Shown here: positions 1 through 9,422 of the stretch, piece by piece | How the letters are laid out: each line of letters begins with the position of its first letter | How positions within the stretch are numbered: the first letter of the stretch is position 1 | Assembly (NCBI GenBank): GCA_902778625.1 | Contig: CACYYM010000004.1 | Coordinates: forward strand, 124,001 to 188,000 | Direction: 5' to 3' | Length of the DNA stretch: 64,000 bases | From: an uncultured Bacteroidales bacterium | GTDB lineage: Bacteria > Bacteroidota > Bacteroidia > Bacteroidales > Bacteroidaceae | Notes under the pieces: model-generated | The model's database searches: none | What the model was told of the DNA's origin: nothing | Seen by the model: the letters and a program-made list of their open reading frames with translations, nothing else | Translations under genes and position numbers: made by a program

Positions 1-1283
1 ATGTATTGATAACCGCCCAAATAGGTCTCAAAAGAAGGATCGAACTCGGATGTGCTCCATGCACCGATGAGAATGCTTTCACCTTCAATGGTCTTCAGGC
101 CTGTCTTCTCTTCTGTAAGTACGATACAGCCGTCATCGGAAGTAGCGCTGAAAAGCAGGATATATTGCGAATCCTCTTCCTCATCGCCTTCAATAGAAGC
201 TATAATCTGAGGCCTTATAGTGATGGTGCTACCTTCCTGCTCATATTCCACGGGAATACCATCAGGATAAAGGCCAGAGAAGGTCTCGTCAAGAGGAGTC
301 ATATCAACAAAGAACCTGATTGTCTCGTCGTCCATTATCTTTGTTCCGCTCTGCATCAACCAGTCGACAGGCACATTGTTAAAGTAGTCCACACCATGAG
401 CGTTGTACTTCTGGCCATAAGTGGTCTTTAACTGGTAATAATAGTTCACATTGGCAATCAGTTCGTCTAAACCCCGGTAGGCCTCACCGAACGTTGGATC
501 GAATTCAACATCAGCGAACTCGCCAAAACCGATGTAGTCGCCACTTGTGATAGTAAGTTTACCATTCTGGTCAACCTCCAAACTGATAGAGCCATCTTCG
601 CTCGTGACAGAGAAGAGGGTAACATAGTAAGTAGTGTCCTCTGTTTCATTCGGATAGCTGGCTACGGTCTGTGGCATGATTGTAATGGCATCATTCTCAT
701 CAACCGTAAATTCCACGGGAATACCTTCAGGATAAAGACTTGAAATGAAGTTTGGCGCAGGAATAAGATCCACAAAAACGTTCACCTCTTCTTCCTCTCC
801 TGTTTCCTCGTTGGTGTAGGTGGCCGTAGAAGGAGTCATAGTCCATTGAGCGGACTCACCTGTGAAATAGTCAACACCTGTTCCAGTATATTCCTTGGCA
901 AATAAAGGAGCCTTGCTGGGAGCCTTAACCTTTGAAGTTAAAGTCTTTGTGGGTTGAAGGCTGACAGCTCTGTGACGATGCACCTTACCCTTTGTAAGTG
1001 CCTTGACCTGACTCTGCATAGCGGGCTTCTCTGCTGCGAATAAACGCTGTGCACGTGTATAAGGCTTCAACCTGTCTGTATCAAGTGTGAGCATACGAGT
1101 TGGAGCATAGTTCCTCTTGGCCAAATCCTGTCGTGGACCGACAACTTGGTAAGAACGCTGTGTCTGGGCCATTTTCACAACCGGCGATTTTGCCTGTGGG
1201 CTGCCCAATGGCTTGGGGCTAAATTGTGCGTTTACGGACAATGCGACCAAAGCCATCACATAAAAAAGTAACTGCTTTTTCAT
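1..1283 (-). CDS. Secreted protein with two tandem ~115-residue repeats (3' end cut by window)
   Basis: The frame is open from an ATG at 1283 to the window start, giving 427 codons with no stop, so the C-terminus is missing. Residues 1-20 form a signal peptide (MKKQLLFYVMALVALSVNAQ) ending in a signal peptidase I type site, not a lipobox. A basic linker rich in K, R, Q and A follows. Then come two similar domains: each opens with GVDYF, passes through FVD(L/M)(I/T)P, SLYPEGIPVEF or GLYPDGIPVEY, and TI(M/R)PQ, and ends near a (V/S)EFDP(T/S)F motif. The gene is the last visible member of a five-gene operon with susC and susD, 39 bp after the DUF4302 gene. I do not recognise the family. An exported or surface substrate-binding role is inferred only from the neighbours. 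Confidence 0.75.
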   Translation of the reverse strand, partial: MKKQLLFYVMALVALSVNAQFSPKPLGSPQAKSPVVKMAQTQRSYQVVGPRQDLAKRNYAPTRMLTLDTDRLKPYTRAQRLFAAEKPAMQSQVKALTKGKVHRHRAVSLQPTKTLTSKVKAPSKAPLFAKEYTGTGVDYFTGESAQWTMTPSTATYTNEETGEEEEVNVFVDLIPAPNFISSLYPEGIPVEFTVDENDAITIMPQTVASYPNETEDTTYYVTLFSVTSEDGSISLEVDQNGKLTITSGDYIGFGEFADVEFDPTFGEAYRGLDELIANVNYYYQLKTTYGQKYNAHGVDYFNNVPVDWLMQSGTKIMDDETIRFFVDMTPLDETFSGLYPDGIPVEYEQEGSTITIRPQIIASIEGDEEEDSQYILLFSATSDDGCIVLTEEKTGLKTIEGESILIGAWSTSEFDPSFETYLGGYQY

Positions 1284-1322
1284 AACTTGTCTGAATTAAA
1301 TTATAATAATATATTGTATTGT

Positions 1323-2666
1323 TTATTTCAAAATATAGTCGTTGCCGCCATCCACCGAATGTAGTTCACATCCAGTCGGAAGGAAATAGTTGTCAGGAAC
1401 GATGTCATATGTGCCAGAGAGTGTTGCGGCAAACTGGCGCGCAATTTGCTCGATGTCACACTTCTTTGCCATCGTCGTGAGGTTTTTATCTGCCTTTTCG
1501 CCGTCAGAATAAGCAATCTGCATCTTTCCAAAAGATGGGCGGCTAGTAGTCAACGAGAGACCGGCCGTGTTAGTTTTTGTCTTGACCTTAAACGTAAACA
1601 CTATTCCTTTCACTGCGCCACTTCCTGTAGAACGTCCAAGTCCAACTTGCGATAATGAGTAGTCTTTGTTGAACTTCTTGGCTTCCGCATCGATTTGAGC
1701 GAGCAAACCCTTCTGCTCATCAGAGAGGTTGTCCATGTCAAGGTTCCAAATGGTGTTGCGTCCGTTGACGATGTAGTTGTCCCACGTTGCAATCACCTTT
1801 ACGCTGTCATTCTCAGACATCAAACAAGTTTTGTCTTCTGCCAAGAAGAACTCCTGAAACGAAGTACCCTTTATGCTATTTCTGTGCTGCAAATAGAAGC
1901 CTGTCGGAGAGAACACGCAATTGATAGTAGAGGGAAACAACGGGTCATTGACACGTTCGCAATAAGTAACGATGCCGCCACGCAGATTCTTGAAGTAGAG
2001 CGTATCGGCGCCGCAGATTACATAATAGGATGTGACAGTGCTGTTGGTGATGTAATTTTTGAGAGTTTCCGTATCGGCGAGATAGTCCTCCCAAGGACGG
2101 TCGCATGGGACAAAACGTACGCCACCGAAGTGACGTTGGCCATGGAACAGGATATTATTACCTTCATAACCCTGGAAGATCAAGTTTTGGTCTCCGCCCA
2201 TGCCTTCACCATCTTTAATAAGCGCCGAAGGAGCATTTGCAGGATCAACAGGATCAACGAAAACAGTCAAGATGTCGTTCCATGTGTTGAAAGCTAAAAC
2301 GGGGCCTTCTTCTTTCAAAAGCTCATAAGTGCTCGTAAACTCAGTATAGTTTCCAGCCTTACCATCACGAAGGAAGCGGTGATTGCCTGCCATTGTTACC
2401 TTGCCATTTCCCGAGAATTTTCCAAAGAGATTAAATCCTTCGAAATCCAACTCGTCTGTTCCAGACACAAAGTACTGTATCACCCAACCGTTTTTCTCAC
2501 CTTGGCTTTGCGCAACCAGGCGAGACTGTAACTGCTCGTTGAAATGCGTAACACGCAGAGAAGCACTCTCATCAAAGAGGTCGTCCTCTTCAAAACGAGT
2601 GCATCCAGCAAGTGAAATGGCAACCAATGCCACACACATTGTTATAAATCTTATATTCTTCTTCAT
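1323..2666 (-). CDS. DUF4302-type lipoprotein
   Basis: A 447-residue lipoprotein: the signal MKKNIRFITMCVALVAISLAGC puts the lipidated cysteine at residue 22, followed by acidic residues (TRFEEDDLFDESAS). The beginning of the mature part, with DLFDES and then a GW(V/L)IQYF-like stretch near residue 60, matches my memory of Bacteroidetes DUF4302 proteins. These are commonly encoded beside SusC/SusD pairs and a zinc metallopeptidase, as here. It follows the metallopeptidase gene by 18 bp in the same operon. The function is unknown. A role as a surface-exposed accessory binding protein of the uptake complex is inference. Confidence 0.7.
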   Translation of the reverse strand: MKKNIRFITMCVALVAISLAGCTRFEEDDLFDESASLRVTHFNEQLQSRLVAQSQGEKNGWVIQYFVSGTDELDFEGFNLFGKFSGNGKVTMAGNHRFLRDGKAGNYTEFTSTYELLKEEGPVLAFNTWNDILTVFVDPVDPANAPSALIKDGEGMGGDQNLIFQGYEGNNILFHGQRHFGGVRFVPCDRPWEDYLADTETLKNYITNSTVTSYYVICGADTLYFKNLRGGIVTYCERVNDPLFPSTINCVFSPTGFYLQHRNSIKGTSFQEFFLAEDKTCLMSENDSVKVIATWDNYIVNGRNTIWNLDMDNLSDEQKGLLAQIDAEAKKFNKDYSLSQVGLGRSTGSGAVKGIVFTFKVKTKTNTAGLSLTTSRPSFGKMQIAYSDGEKADKNLTTMAKKCDIEQIARQFAATLSGTYDIVPDNYFLPTGCELHSVDGGNDYILK

Positions 2667-2684
2667 CGTAATCTGACTTTGAGG

Positions 2685-3959
2685 TTATTTTAGTTCATAA
2701 ATCGTGACTTCATTCTTAATGTAGTCATTGATCTTGTTCTGACGCTCACGCACTTCCTTGCGTATCTCGAATACGTGAAGTCCCCAATTCTCTGTGTACC
2801 ACTGGGTAGCAATGTTTATCTTCTTAAGGATAGCGTTAATGCCTTCAATCTCATCTGCCGTTGTGTAAGAAACCCAAGGTAGGAAATCGTCCTTGAAAGA
2901 TGTGAATGTACGGAAATCCTCGTACTTATACATAGGAACATAATTGCCGCTCTTAGCATTATAGACAGTTACCGTACTGCGATGAGCTGCTAAGACATAG
3001 CCTTCCTCTTCCTCGTATTCGTTGGTGTTCTCATTAAACACATGAGTCTGCTTCAAAAGCTTGAAGTTATTCCAAGGCTTCGTCGGGTCTTCGAAGTTTG
3101 TAATATCGAGAGAATCGATGAGAACCAGTACATCCTCCTTGTCGCCCTGACGCATACCCTTACAGCATGCATTGATGAGGCGATTCATCCAGCGGACATC
3201 GTTGTCGGTGATAATGCAAGACAATGTCTCGACGAAATCCTCATATGTAGCCGAAGAAGCATAGTGGGTAACAAAACCCATCTGATGTGTGGTTACGGAG
3301 TCGCGCTCATTCCAAGTCATAGGATCATACGAACTTGAAGTCACCTGCCCAAAAGCCACAGGATAGGCCTTTGTTTGGTGCAGAATATGAGAGAACTCAT
3401 GGTGCATGGTGTGGAAATAGTTCTCATTGAGCACATCAACATCTTCTTCCGAATAAGGATTGAGAAGAGTATTGGTGGTCGGGTCAAGCTGAGGACATGC
3501 CGTCATCTCATTAATCTTGTATAGAGTAATCTTTACTCCACCAGCAGCTGTACCCAACACCTCTGTCTCCGTGCTTGGGTTGTAACCAGACGACCCAATG
3601 AAATGAAAAATGCGAGGACCATACTGCTTCATAAAACCTTCACCAGCATACTTAGTATATACATCATAGAACAAGTATCTGATGAAATGAGCCAAGAGCT
3701 GTGAACGTCCATAATCTGCAGGAGTCAACTGGAACTGCAGGTCGGAGGCTGTCAGGTCAAAGCGGTATTTCACATCAACATTATATGGAACTACAAAGTT
3801 GTCATAGAGCCACTTGTCAAATTCATAGGTTGCTTTTGTGGGATCAACAACAGGAACGCTTGTATCAAAGATAGAGTCCGTAAAGTCATCTTCCGTACGA
3901 CATGAAGAGAATGACGTTACCACTACAACCAAACTCAATATATATAGTATCTTTTTCAT
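2685..3959 (-). CDS. Putative zinc-binding metallopeptidase lipoprotein (Mx1-like)
   Basis: A 424-residue lipoprotein with its lipobox cysteine at residue 20 (VVTSFSSC). The zinc-peptidase signature HExxH is at residues 187-191 (HEFSH), inside HTMHHEFSHILHQTK. The layout, with a DKWLYDNF stretch soon after the signal and LLAHFIRYLFYDVY ahead of the catalytic helix, fits the Bacteroidetes putative zinc-binding metallopeptidase family (Peptidase_Mx1), which usually sits in SusC/SusD operons. It lies 27 bp downstream of susD and 18 bp upstream of the DUF4302 gene. It probably acts at the cell surface or in the periplasm on peptides handled by the SusC/D complex. The substrate is not evident. Confidence 0.8.
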   Translation of the reverse strand: MKKILYILSLVVVVTSFSSCRTEDDFTDSIFDTSVPVVDPTKATYEFDKWLYDNFVVPYNVDVKYRFDLTASDLQFQLTPADYGRSQLLAHFIRYLFYDVYTKYAGEGFMKQYGPRIFHFIGSSGYNPSTETEVLGTAAGGVKITLYKINEMTACPQLDPTTNTLLNPYSEEDVDVLNENYFHTMHHEFSHILHQTKAYPVAFGQVTSSSYDPMTWNERDSVTTHQMGFVTHYASSATYEDFVETLSCIITDNDVRWMNRLINACCKGMRQGDKEDVLVLIDSLDITNFEDPTKPWNNFKLLKQTHVFNENTNEYEEEEGYVLAAHRSTVTVYNAKSGNYVPMYKYEDFRTFTSFKDDFLPWVSYTTADEIEGINAILKKINIATQWYTENWGLHVFEIRKEVRERQNKINDYIKNEVTIYELK

Positions 3960-3986
3960 TGTCTTCTTTCTTTATTCATTTATGCA

Positions 3987-5666
3987 TCACTTAGTGGTCA
4001 ACAACGTAGGTGACGTAGCATAGCCACTGCTTTGATTGAGTGATGGAACGGAACGGTCAGTGGAAGGATAGCCCGCCTTCACTACATTCTGCGGAATTTG
4101 CAAAACACGTCGTGGGTCATTCCACGTAAGAGAATCTTGATGAACCTCGTCTTCGGCAGGTCCTCTGTAAGCATGATGAATGCCAATGCCGTAGCGCTTG
4201 ATATCAAACCAACGCATGCCCTCGAACATAGTCTCGATACGGCGGAAATGGAGGATGCAATGCAACACACGCATTTCGTCAGCAGCAAGCGTAGGCCATG
4301 TTGCACTCATATCCTGAGGATGCAGGTCGTCAACAAAAATGTTACTCGTATAGTCGCCTTTATACTTGTTATCGATACCAGCCTGATCAAGAGGCTTGTC
4401 TATCATCTTTGAACTTGTCCAATATCCTAGGTCTTGAATTGCACCTGCTCGATCACCCAAATAAAGTTTGGCCTCTGCACGGCAAAGCAAGGTTTCCTCT
4501 GCTGTTAAAGGCTGATAGAGGATGTGGACATAACCGATTCCGGCAATCTTGTCTGTATATTCGAAGTATTCATAAACGCGGAAAAGCCAGATGCCGTACT
4601 CCTGTTTGCCAAAGAGGAACAAGTTACCGGCATAAGCTGGTATATAACCCGTCCAGTTTGGGCCACCGCCATTGTATAGGAGGCCTACGGTGGAGGACAC
4701 GTTGTAATCGCTGCTACCAGTGTTGATTGCAAAGCGACACGTGGAGAGCATGCGGTCCTGAAGTGAGTAAGTAGACTGGATGAGGAAGTTACAAGCAGCT
4801 TTCTCATCGTTGAAGTCATTGAGGCGTGTGTCCATCGTGTTGGTGTTGAGTGACGCCCACTTACGAAGCATGGAGGCGGGATTAGAGCCCAAAGCTGCAT
4901 TGGCATATTTCAGACACTTCTGATAGTCACGCTTAAAGAGATAGAAACGTGCAGCAAAGGCGTTGGCTGCATTACGATTAAAGTGGTAGGCAGGAACCTG
5001 ATACTTGGAATCATCAATAAGGTCGATGCCCTCCAAAATATCCTGTTCAATTAGGTTGTAAACCTCAGCAACACTTTTGCGATATTTGGTATCACTATAG
5101 TCCACAGATACTGTCTGTTCCACCTCACGTACGTATGGAATACCCCACTCATTAGCACTTTGGGCTTCATCCTTATATGCTTCGGCAAAGACATTGACAA
5201 GGACGAAGTGGAGATATGCACGCAATAAGTGAGCCTCGCCCCAAGAGTGGGCGAACTCAGGATCCCTGGCAGGGTCATTGCTCATTTCCTTCATAGCTTT
5301 TATCGCATGATTGGCAACGGCAATACCGGCATAATATGCTTCCCATACCTGGTAGGGAGTATCCTGCTCTCCTGTATTATAATTTGTAATATCTTTCCAT
5401 TGATAGGCTTCTTCATGGAAAATGGAATATGCATCGTTGTGCGTGGCAGCCAGTACAACGTTGTTGTCCACGAAATTATCGCCACTGAGTTCACAGATGA
5501 CAGCTGGTGTAGCCACAGGATAACCCGAAGTCAGGAACTTGCGAATCTTTTCTGCGGAATCGAGGTCAGTACGGTTGTCGGGAGCTTCATCAAGCGCAGT
5601 ACAAGAACATACACTTATGATGCCGAGCAGGCAGATGACAAAAAGACTGTATATATTTCTGTTCAT
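3987..5666 (-). CDS. SusD/RagB-family nutrient-binding outer membrane lipoprotein
   Basis: A 559-residue protein starting at the ATG at 5666 (MNRNIYSLFVICLLG). A TTG three codons upstream is open but less likely, and GAAGGAT before the ATG can serve as ribosome binding site. Cysteines at residues 20 and 22 (ISVCSC) provide the lipidation site, followed by TALDEAPDNRTDLDS, typical of SusD starts. The helical repeat core includes WGEAHLLRAYLHFVLVNVF and a C-terminal RRIETMFEGMRWFDIKRYG stretch, both hallmarks of SusD/RagB. Such proteins form the lid over the SusC channel and bind the substrate at the cell surface. The gene follows susC by 25 bp. Confidence 0.95.
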   Translation of the reverse strand: MNRNIYSLFVICLLGIISVCSCTALDEAPDNRTDLDSAEKIRKFLTSGYPVATPAVICELSGDNFVDNNVVLAATHNDAYSIFHEEAYQWKDITNYNTGEQDTPYQVWEAYYAGIAVANHAIKAMKEMSNDPARDPEFAHSWGEAHLLRAYLHFVLVNVFAEAYKDEAQSANEWGIPYVREVEQTVSVDYSDTKYRKSVAEVYNLIEQDILEGIDLIDDSKYQVPAYHFNRNAANAFAARFYLFKRDYQKCLKYANAALGSNPASMLRKWASLNTNTMDTRLNDFNDEKAACNFLIQSTYSLQDRMLSTCRFAINTGSSDYNVSSTVGLLYNGGGPNWTGYIPAYAGNLFLFGKQEYGIWLFRVYEYFEYTDKIAGIGYVHILYQPLTAEETLLCRAEAKLYLGDRAGAIQDLGYWTSSKMIDKPLDQAGIDNKYKGDYTSNIFVDDLHPQDMSATWPTLAADEMRVLHCILHFRRIETMFEGMRWFDIKRYGIGIHHAYRGPAEDEVHQDSLTWNDPRRVLQIPQNVVKAGYPSTDRSVPSLNQSSGYATSPTLLTTK

Positions 5667-5691
5667 ATCCTTCAATTTCTAATTCTGTTAA

Positions 5692-8600
5692 TTAAAAACC
5701 TAAACGCACGGTAGCTGTAAACTGTTTGGAGATAGGAGCTGCCACACCGCCAGAGTTGATGAACTCGGGATCCTGACCGTTCAATTTCTTGTCGGCATAT
5801 AGCAGACAGAGGTTTGTCGCAGCTACTTTTATAGAAGCCGTATTAATGAATGTCTTCTTGAGCCATCCCTCAGGAAGTGTATACGTGAGAGCCATTTCCT
5901 TCAAGCGGATAAAGTCGCCGTTCGCGATACGCTCTGTAGAATAGTTGTAGGCATTATACGCCGTACGCATTGTGGTGCTGCCGTAGCGGTCGACTTGGTT
6001 GCGAGAGGCGATAACGGGAATTTTCGTGACTGCTTCGTCGCCAGCCATCATCCAACGGTTCTTAAACTCGCGAGGCATAGCCGAGAGGTCACTGTACGCA
6101 TAGGAGAAGACGGGATCAAGACGAACGACGTTGCCACCTGCATAGGTAAGGAAGAGGTCGAGCGAGATGGAACCCCAGTTCTTGCTCTTGTAGCTAAACG
6201 TGTTGTTGAAGGAGCCATAGAACGTCGGGTCGGACGGGCCCTCGTAGATGAGGAAGTCTTCCAGGTTCTCTGTCTCCTGGAAATTTACGTCGCCCACTGT
6301 TTTTTCCCCATACTCGTTATAAACCTGTGGCAGGCCTTCTGAGTTGAGTCCTGCAAACTGGTAGCTGAAGATAGAACGTACGGGATAGCCTTCGATGGCA
6401 TAGCCAAGGCCTGTCACGAGGTCAACGGCACGACTATCCACCTCAAGAGACGTAATTCTATTCTTCGCTTTCGAGAAGATGAAGTCCGACATCCACTTGA
6501 AGCCAGCCTTGTCGATATTGACGGTAGAAAGACCAAGCTCAACGCCATGAGACTTCATGTCTGCCACGTTAGCATATTTGGCGATTTCACCGCCGGAACC
6601 CTGAGTGAAGATGCGGCCAATAAGGTCATAATTGTTTCGGCCGTAGATATCAAATGTCACAGCGATGCGATCTTTCAGGAAGCTCAAATCAACACCGAAG
6701 TTCCATTCGTGTTTCTTTTCGTATGTCAGTTCCGAGTTGCCGAGAGACGAGAGGTAAATCTGCGACTCGGCAGCAGAGGTAAAGGGACGCCACGTGTTTT
6801 GGGTATTGAAGATTGCCCCGGCATTAGTTACCCAAGAAGGACCTGTGTCGGCTGTCAACGAATAACTGCCACGGAACTTAACCTGTGAGAGCCAAGACCT
6901 GGTGCTTTCCATAAACTTCTCATTGGTAAGGTCGTATGAACCAGAGACGTTCCATGTAGGTAACCAACGGCTTTGACGACTCTTGCCAAGTCGGTTCGTG
7001 CCTTCATAGCGGAATGTTCCGTTCAAAGTGTAGCGCTGGTCGAAGTTATAGTTCACCTGACCATAATATGCCATAGTGTTTGTCAGTGTGAAAGATTCGC
7101 CGAAGTAGTCGGTGTTCTCCTCGTTCATCTGCTTCAGCCAGAGGTACGGGGTATAAGTGATGCCACCATTGTCGAACTGATAGCCCCAACCTGTCCAGTT
7201 CGTTGCAGTACGGCGAACGGAAGAATACTCGGCTCCAACCATACCATTGAGCGTATGAACATCGTTGAATACATTGTTATAACCTGCCATGAAGCGGAAG
7301 GTGTTAGAACGCATGTTATCGTCGTACTGATACTTTATACCGCCTTGAGGCAGAACGGATTCAGGGAGAGCCAACTCATCGTCTGGGTTGGTGTAGAGGA
7401 GGCTGTTGTTGTAGCGGATTGTAGAGTTGTCGTCCTCTGCATCCACGCCGGCACGATAGGCATTGGCCTGATTGGCTTTATCCATGACGTTGTGCTGACG
7501 ACGTGTATGAGACAGACGGGAGGAGATCAGTCCGTTGAGGCGCACTGATTTGATGGGTTTGTACTCCAATTCGCCACGGAACATCAATTCCGTTACCTGG
7601 ATATCATTGTAGTTATACTCCAATTCGTCGAAGATATTGAAGCCAGTGTAGAAGCGCGTATAATTGATGTTGGGATCAAGACAGCGGCTTGTGTTCATAG
7701 CGTAGCTGAAGGGGTTGATGTCGAAGTCACGCTTTACCTCACCCGTTACAACGTCGGTTGTACGGTTCAGCGAACCCGGAGCCTCCTGCTTACGGTAGCT
7801 GCCCTGAGCGGCAAGCTTAACGGCAAGCAGTTCTGCGCCTTTCTGACCTTTCAATATATCGTAAGAGGTATTACCGTTAAACGTATAACGGCTCACGCTG
7901 CTGCGGTTGACAAAGTGTCCCGGGTCACTGAGGACAGACATCGAGAAGTACGTCTGCGAACGATCTGTACCGCCAGAAACGCTGAGAGAGTGATTCATCT
8001 GCACATTGTTGGTGAACAGGAGGTCGAACCAGTCGGTGTTGCGGAACTCAGCTGCCTGAAGGTAAGCATTGCGGGCGGCCTCTGTGTTCTGGAGTCCGAA
8101 AGAGCCTGTCAACGGGTCGTAAGCACGCAACTGCTGGAACATATAGCCGTAGACACCGGTATTCTGGGCATTGACCATATTGTCGAGTTGCAGCCAGCCT
8201 TTGTCGTACATCTCCTTATAAACGCCCATCACTTCCTGCGAGTTCATAATGTTATAGTCGTTGTAGCTGGGCTTGAGACGGGTGGTGAACTCACCTGTGT
8301 AGTTCACGTTGGCACGACCTTTCGCACCTTTCTTGGTGGTAACGACAATCACGCCGCCCATAGCGCGGGCACCGTAAATGGAGGTTGCAGAACCGTCCTT
8401 CAAGATGGTGAAAGACTCAATATCATCGGAGTTCAGACCTGCAACAGCTGACGAAATCAATGTCTTCGCATCACCGGAAGCCAAATCATCGGCGCTCACG
8501 TCAACGTTGTCTTCGTAAATGACGCCATCCACCACCCAAAGGGGCTTAGAGTTACCATAGATGGACGTAGCACCGCGGACGCGAATCTTGGGCGAAGCAC

Positions 8601-9075
8601 CGAAAGTGCCCGTAACGTTTGTCACTTGCACACCTGCGACACGCCCTTCCAGAGAACGGCTCACGTCGGCAAGACCAGAGAGCTTGATCTTCTCTGCATC
8701 AACTGTCGTAGCTGCACCAGTAAACAGGCGCTTGTCAATCTGTTGCTGACCGTTCACGATAACCTCCGTCATCTGCACGTCTTCACTTTGCAACATGATG
8801 CGCATACCATCCTTGGCCTTCACCTTCTCGGTGCGCATACCAATCATAGACACTACCAATACGGCGTTTGACTTGACCTCATTCAACGTGAATTTACCGT
8901 CAAGGTCCGTAATGGCTCTGTTCTGTGTACCTTCCACCAAAATATTTGCGCCCATCAAGGGTTCATTGTCGTCGGCGGAGAACACTGTTCCGGAAATTGT
9001 TGTCTGCGCCATTGCCAACCCGACAGACAGGAATAGCAACGCCGCGACAAGACTTAATTTTTTATATATAAACAT
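5692..9075 (-). CDS. SusC/RagA-family TonB-dependent outer membrane transporter
   Basis: The start is placed at the ATG at 9075 (MFIYKKLSLVAALLFLSVG), which gives a clean signal peptide ending AMAQ; the open frame runs further upstream but has no export signal there. The protein is 1127 residues. A carboxypeptidase-D regulatory-like domain follows the signal (TISGTVFSADDNEPLMGANI). A plug domain with the SusC signature GNSKPLWVVDGVIYED comes next, then a long beta barrel ending in ...FTATVRLGF with a terminal phenylalanine. There is no STN domain, so no direct anti-sigma signalling is expected. It is the first gene of the operon; a TACCTTTG box lies 76 bp upstream. It imports whatever SusD captures, powered by TonB. 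Confidence 0.96.
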   Translation of the reverse strand: MFIYKKLSLVAALLFLSVGLAMAQTTISGTVFSADDNEPLMGANILVEGTQNRAITDLDGKFTLNEVKSNAVLVVSMIGMRTEKVKAKDGMRIMLQSEDVQMTEVIVNGQQQIDKRLFTGAATTVDAEKIKLSGLADVSRSLEGRVAGVQVTNVTGTFGASPKIRVRGATSIYGNSKPLWVVDGVIYEDNVDVSADDLASGDAKTLISSAVAGLNSDDIESFTILKDGSATSIYGARAMGGVIVVTTKKGAKGRANVNYTGEFTTRLKPSYNDYNIMNSQEVMGVYKEMYDKGWLQLDNMVNAQNTGVYGYMFQQLRAYDPLTGSFGLQNTEAARNAYLQAAEFRNTDWFDLLFTNNVQMNHSLSVSGGTDRSQTYFSMSVLSDPGHFVNRSSVSRYTFNGNTSYDILKGQKGAELLAVKLAAQGSYRKQEAPGSLNRTTDVVTGEVKRDFDINPFSYAMNTSRCLDPNINYTRFYTGFNIFDELEYNYNDIQVTELMFRGELEYKPIKSVRLNGLISSRLSHTRRQHNVMDKANQANAYRAGVDAEDDNSTIRYNNSLLYTNPDDELALPESVLPQGGIKYQYDDNMRSNTFRFMAGYNNVFNDVHTLNGMVGAEYSSVRRTATNWTGWGYQFDNGGITYTPYLWLKQMNEENTDYFGESFTLTNTMAYYGQVNYNFDQRYTLNGTFRYEGTNRLGKSRQSRWLPTWNVSGSYDLTNEKFMESTRSWLSQVKFRGSYSLTADTGPSWVTNAGAIFNTQNTWRPFTSAAESQIYLSSLGNSELTYEKKHEWNFGVDLSFLKDRIAVTFDIYGRNNYDLIGRIFTQGSGGEIAKYANVADMKSHGVELGLSTVNIDKAGFKWMSDFIFSKAKNRITSLEVDSRAVDLVTGLGYAIEGYPVRSIFSYQFAGLNSEGLPQVYNEYGEKTVGDVNFQETENLEDFLIYEGPSDPTFYGSFNNTFSYKSKNWGSISLDLFLTYAGGNVVRLDPVFSYAYSDLSAMPREFKNRWMMAGDEAVTKIPVIASRNQVDRYGSTTMRTAYNAYNYSTERIANGDFIRLKEMALTYTLPEGWLKKTFINTASIKVAATNLCLLYADKKLNGQDPEFINSGGVAAPISKQFTATVRLGF

Positions 9076-9150
9076 CTCTAATTTGTTAATAATCGCTCTT
9101 AAATATATTAATAATGTGTAGTCGTATCCACGATAAGACAATTCGAGCGG

Positions 9151-9158
9151 CAAAGGTA
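9151..9158 (-). promoter_or_regulatory. Bacteroidetes -7 box for the susC operon
   Basis: On the minus strand the bases read TACCTTTG, a match to the Bacteroidetes -7 consensus TAnnTTTG, 76 bp before the susC ATG. No clear TTTG -33 box is seen at the usual spacing. Confidence 0.6.
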
Positions 9159-9290
9159 ATAACTTTTTTGGAATAATTAGCACATAATCACAGATATTTT
9201 ATAAAAAATGATACTTTTTGCACAATTTTACCACCATTTGAGCATAAAAATGCAACAAAAGGACATTAAAAGCATCTCATATGGAAATTA

Positions 9291-9399
9291 CAAACACCAA
9301 GTAGGAAGATTCAAACGCCGCACGCGGGGATTGCAAACGCCGCACGCGGAAATGACAAACGCCGCACGCGGGGATTGCAATCTCCGCACGCGGCGTTTT
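9291..9399 (-). repeat. 22-bp-period array 1 (CCGCACGCGG core), 3' of the carboxyltransferase gene
   Basis: Four units of exactly 22 bp lie at 9312-9333, 9334-9355, 9356-9377 and 9378-9399, with a degenerate 21-bp unit at 9291-9311. Units have the form CAA-N16-TTG with a GCCGCACGCGG-like core. Read in the direction of the upstream gene (minus), the first unit is inverted relative to the later ones, so the first two form a loop-poor hairpin. The array begins 24 bp after the stop of the gene at 9423-11195. Arrays with the same core occur at 52193 and 62248. It could act as a terminator, a 3' UTR stability element or a protein-binding array. Confidence 0.85.
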
Positions 9400-9422
9400 T
9401 AATGCCTCTGTTTTAAATCGGA

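Noticed and set aside
9208..9402. A 64-codon plus-strand frame over array 1, and the arrays as a CRISPR
   Set aside because: The frame exists only because the 22-bp units contain no stop in one frame; there are no spacers between units and no cas genes, so it is neither a gene nor a CRISPR.
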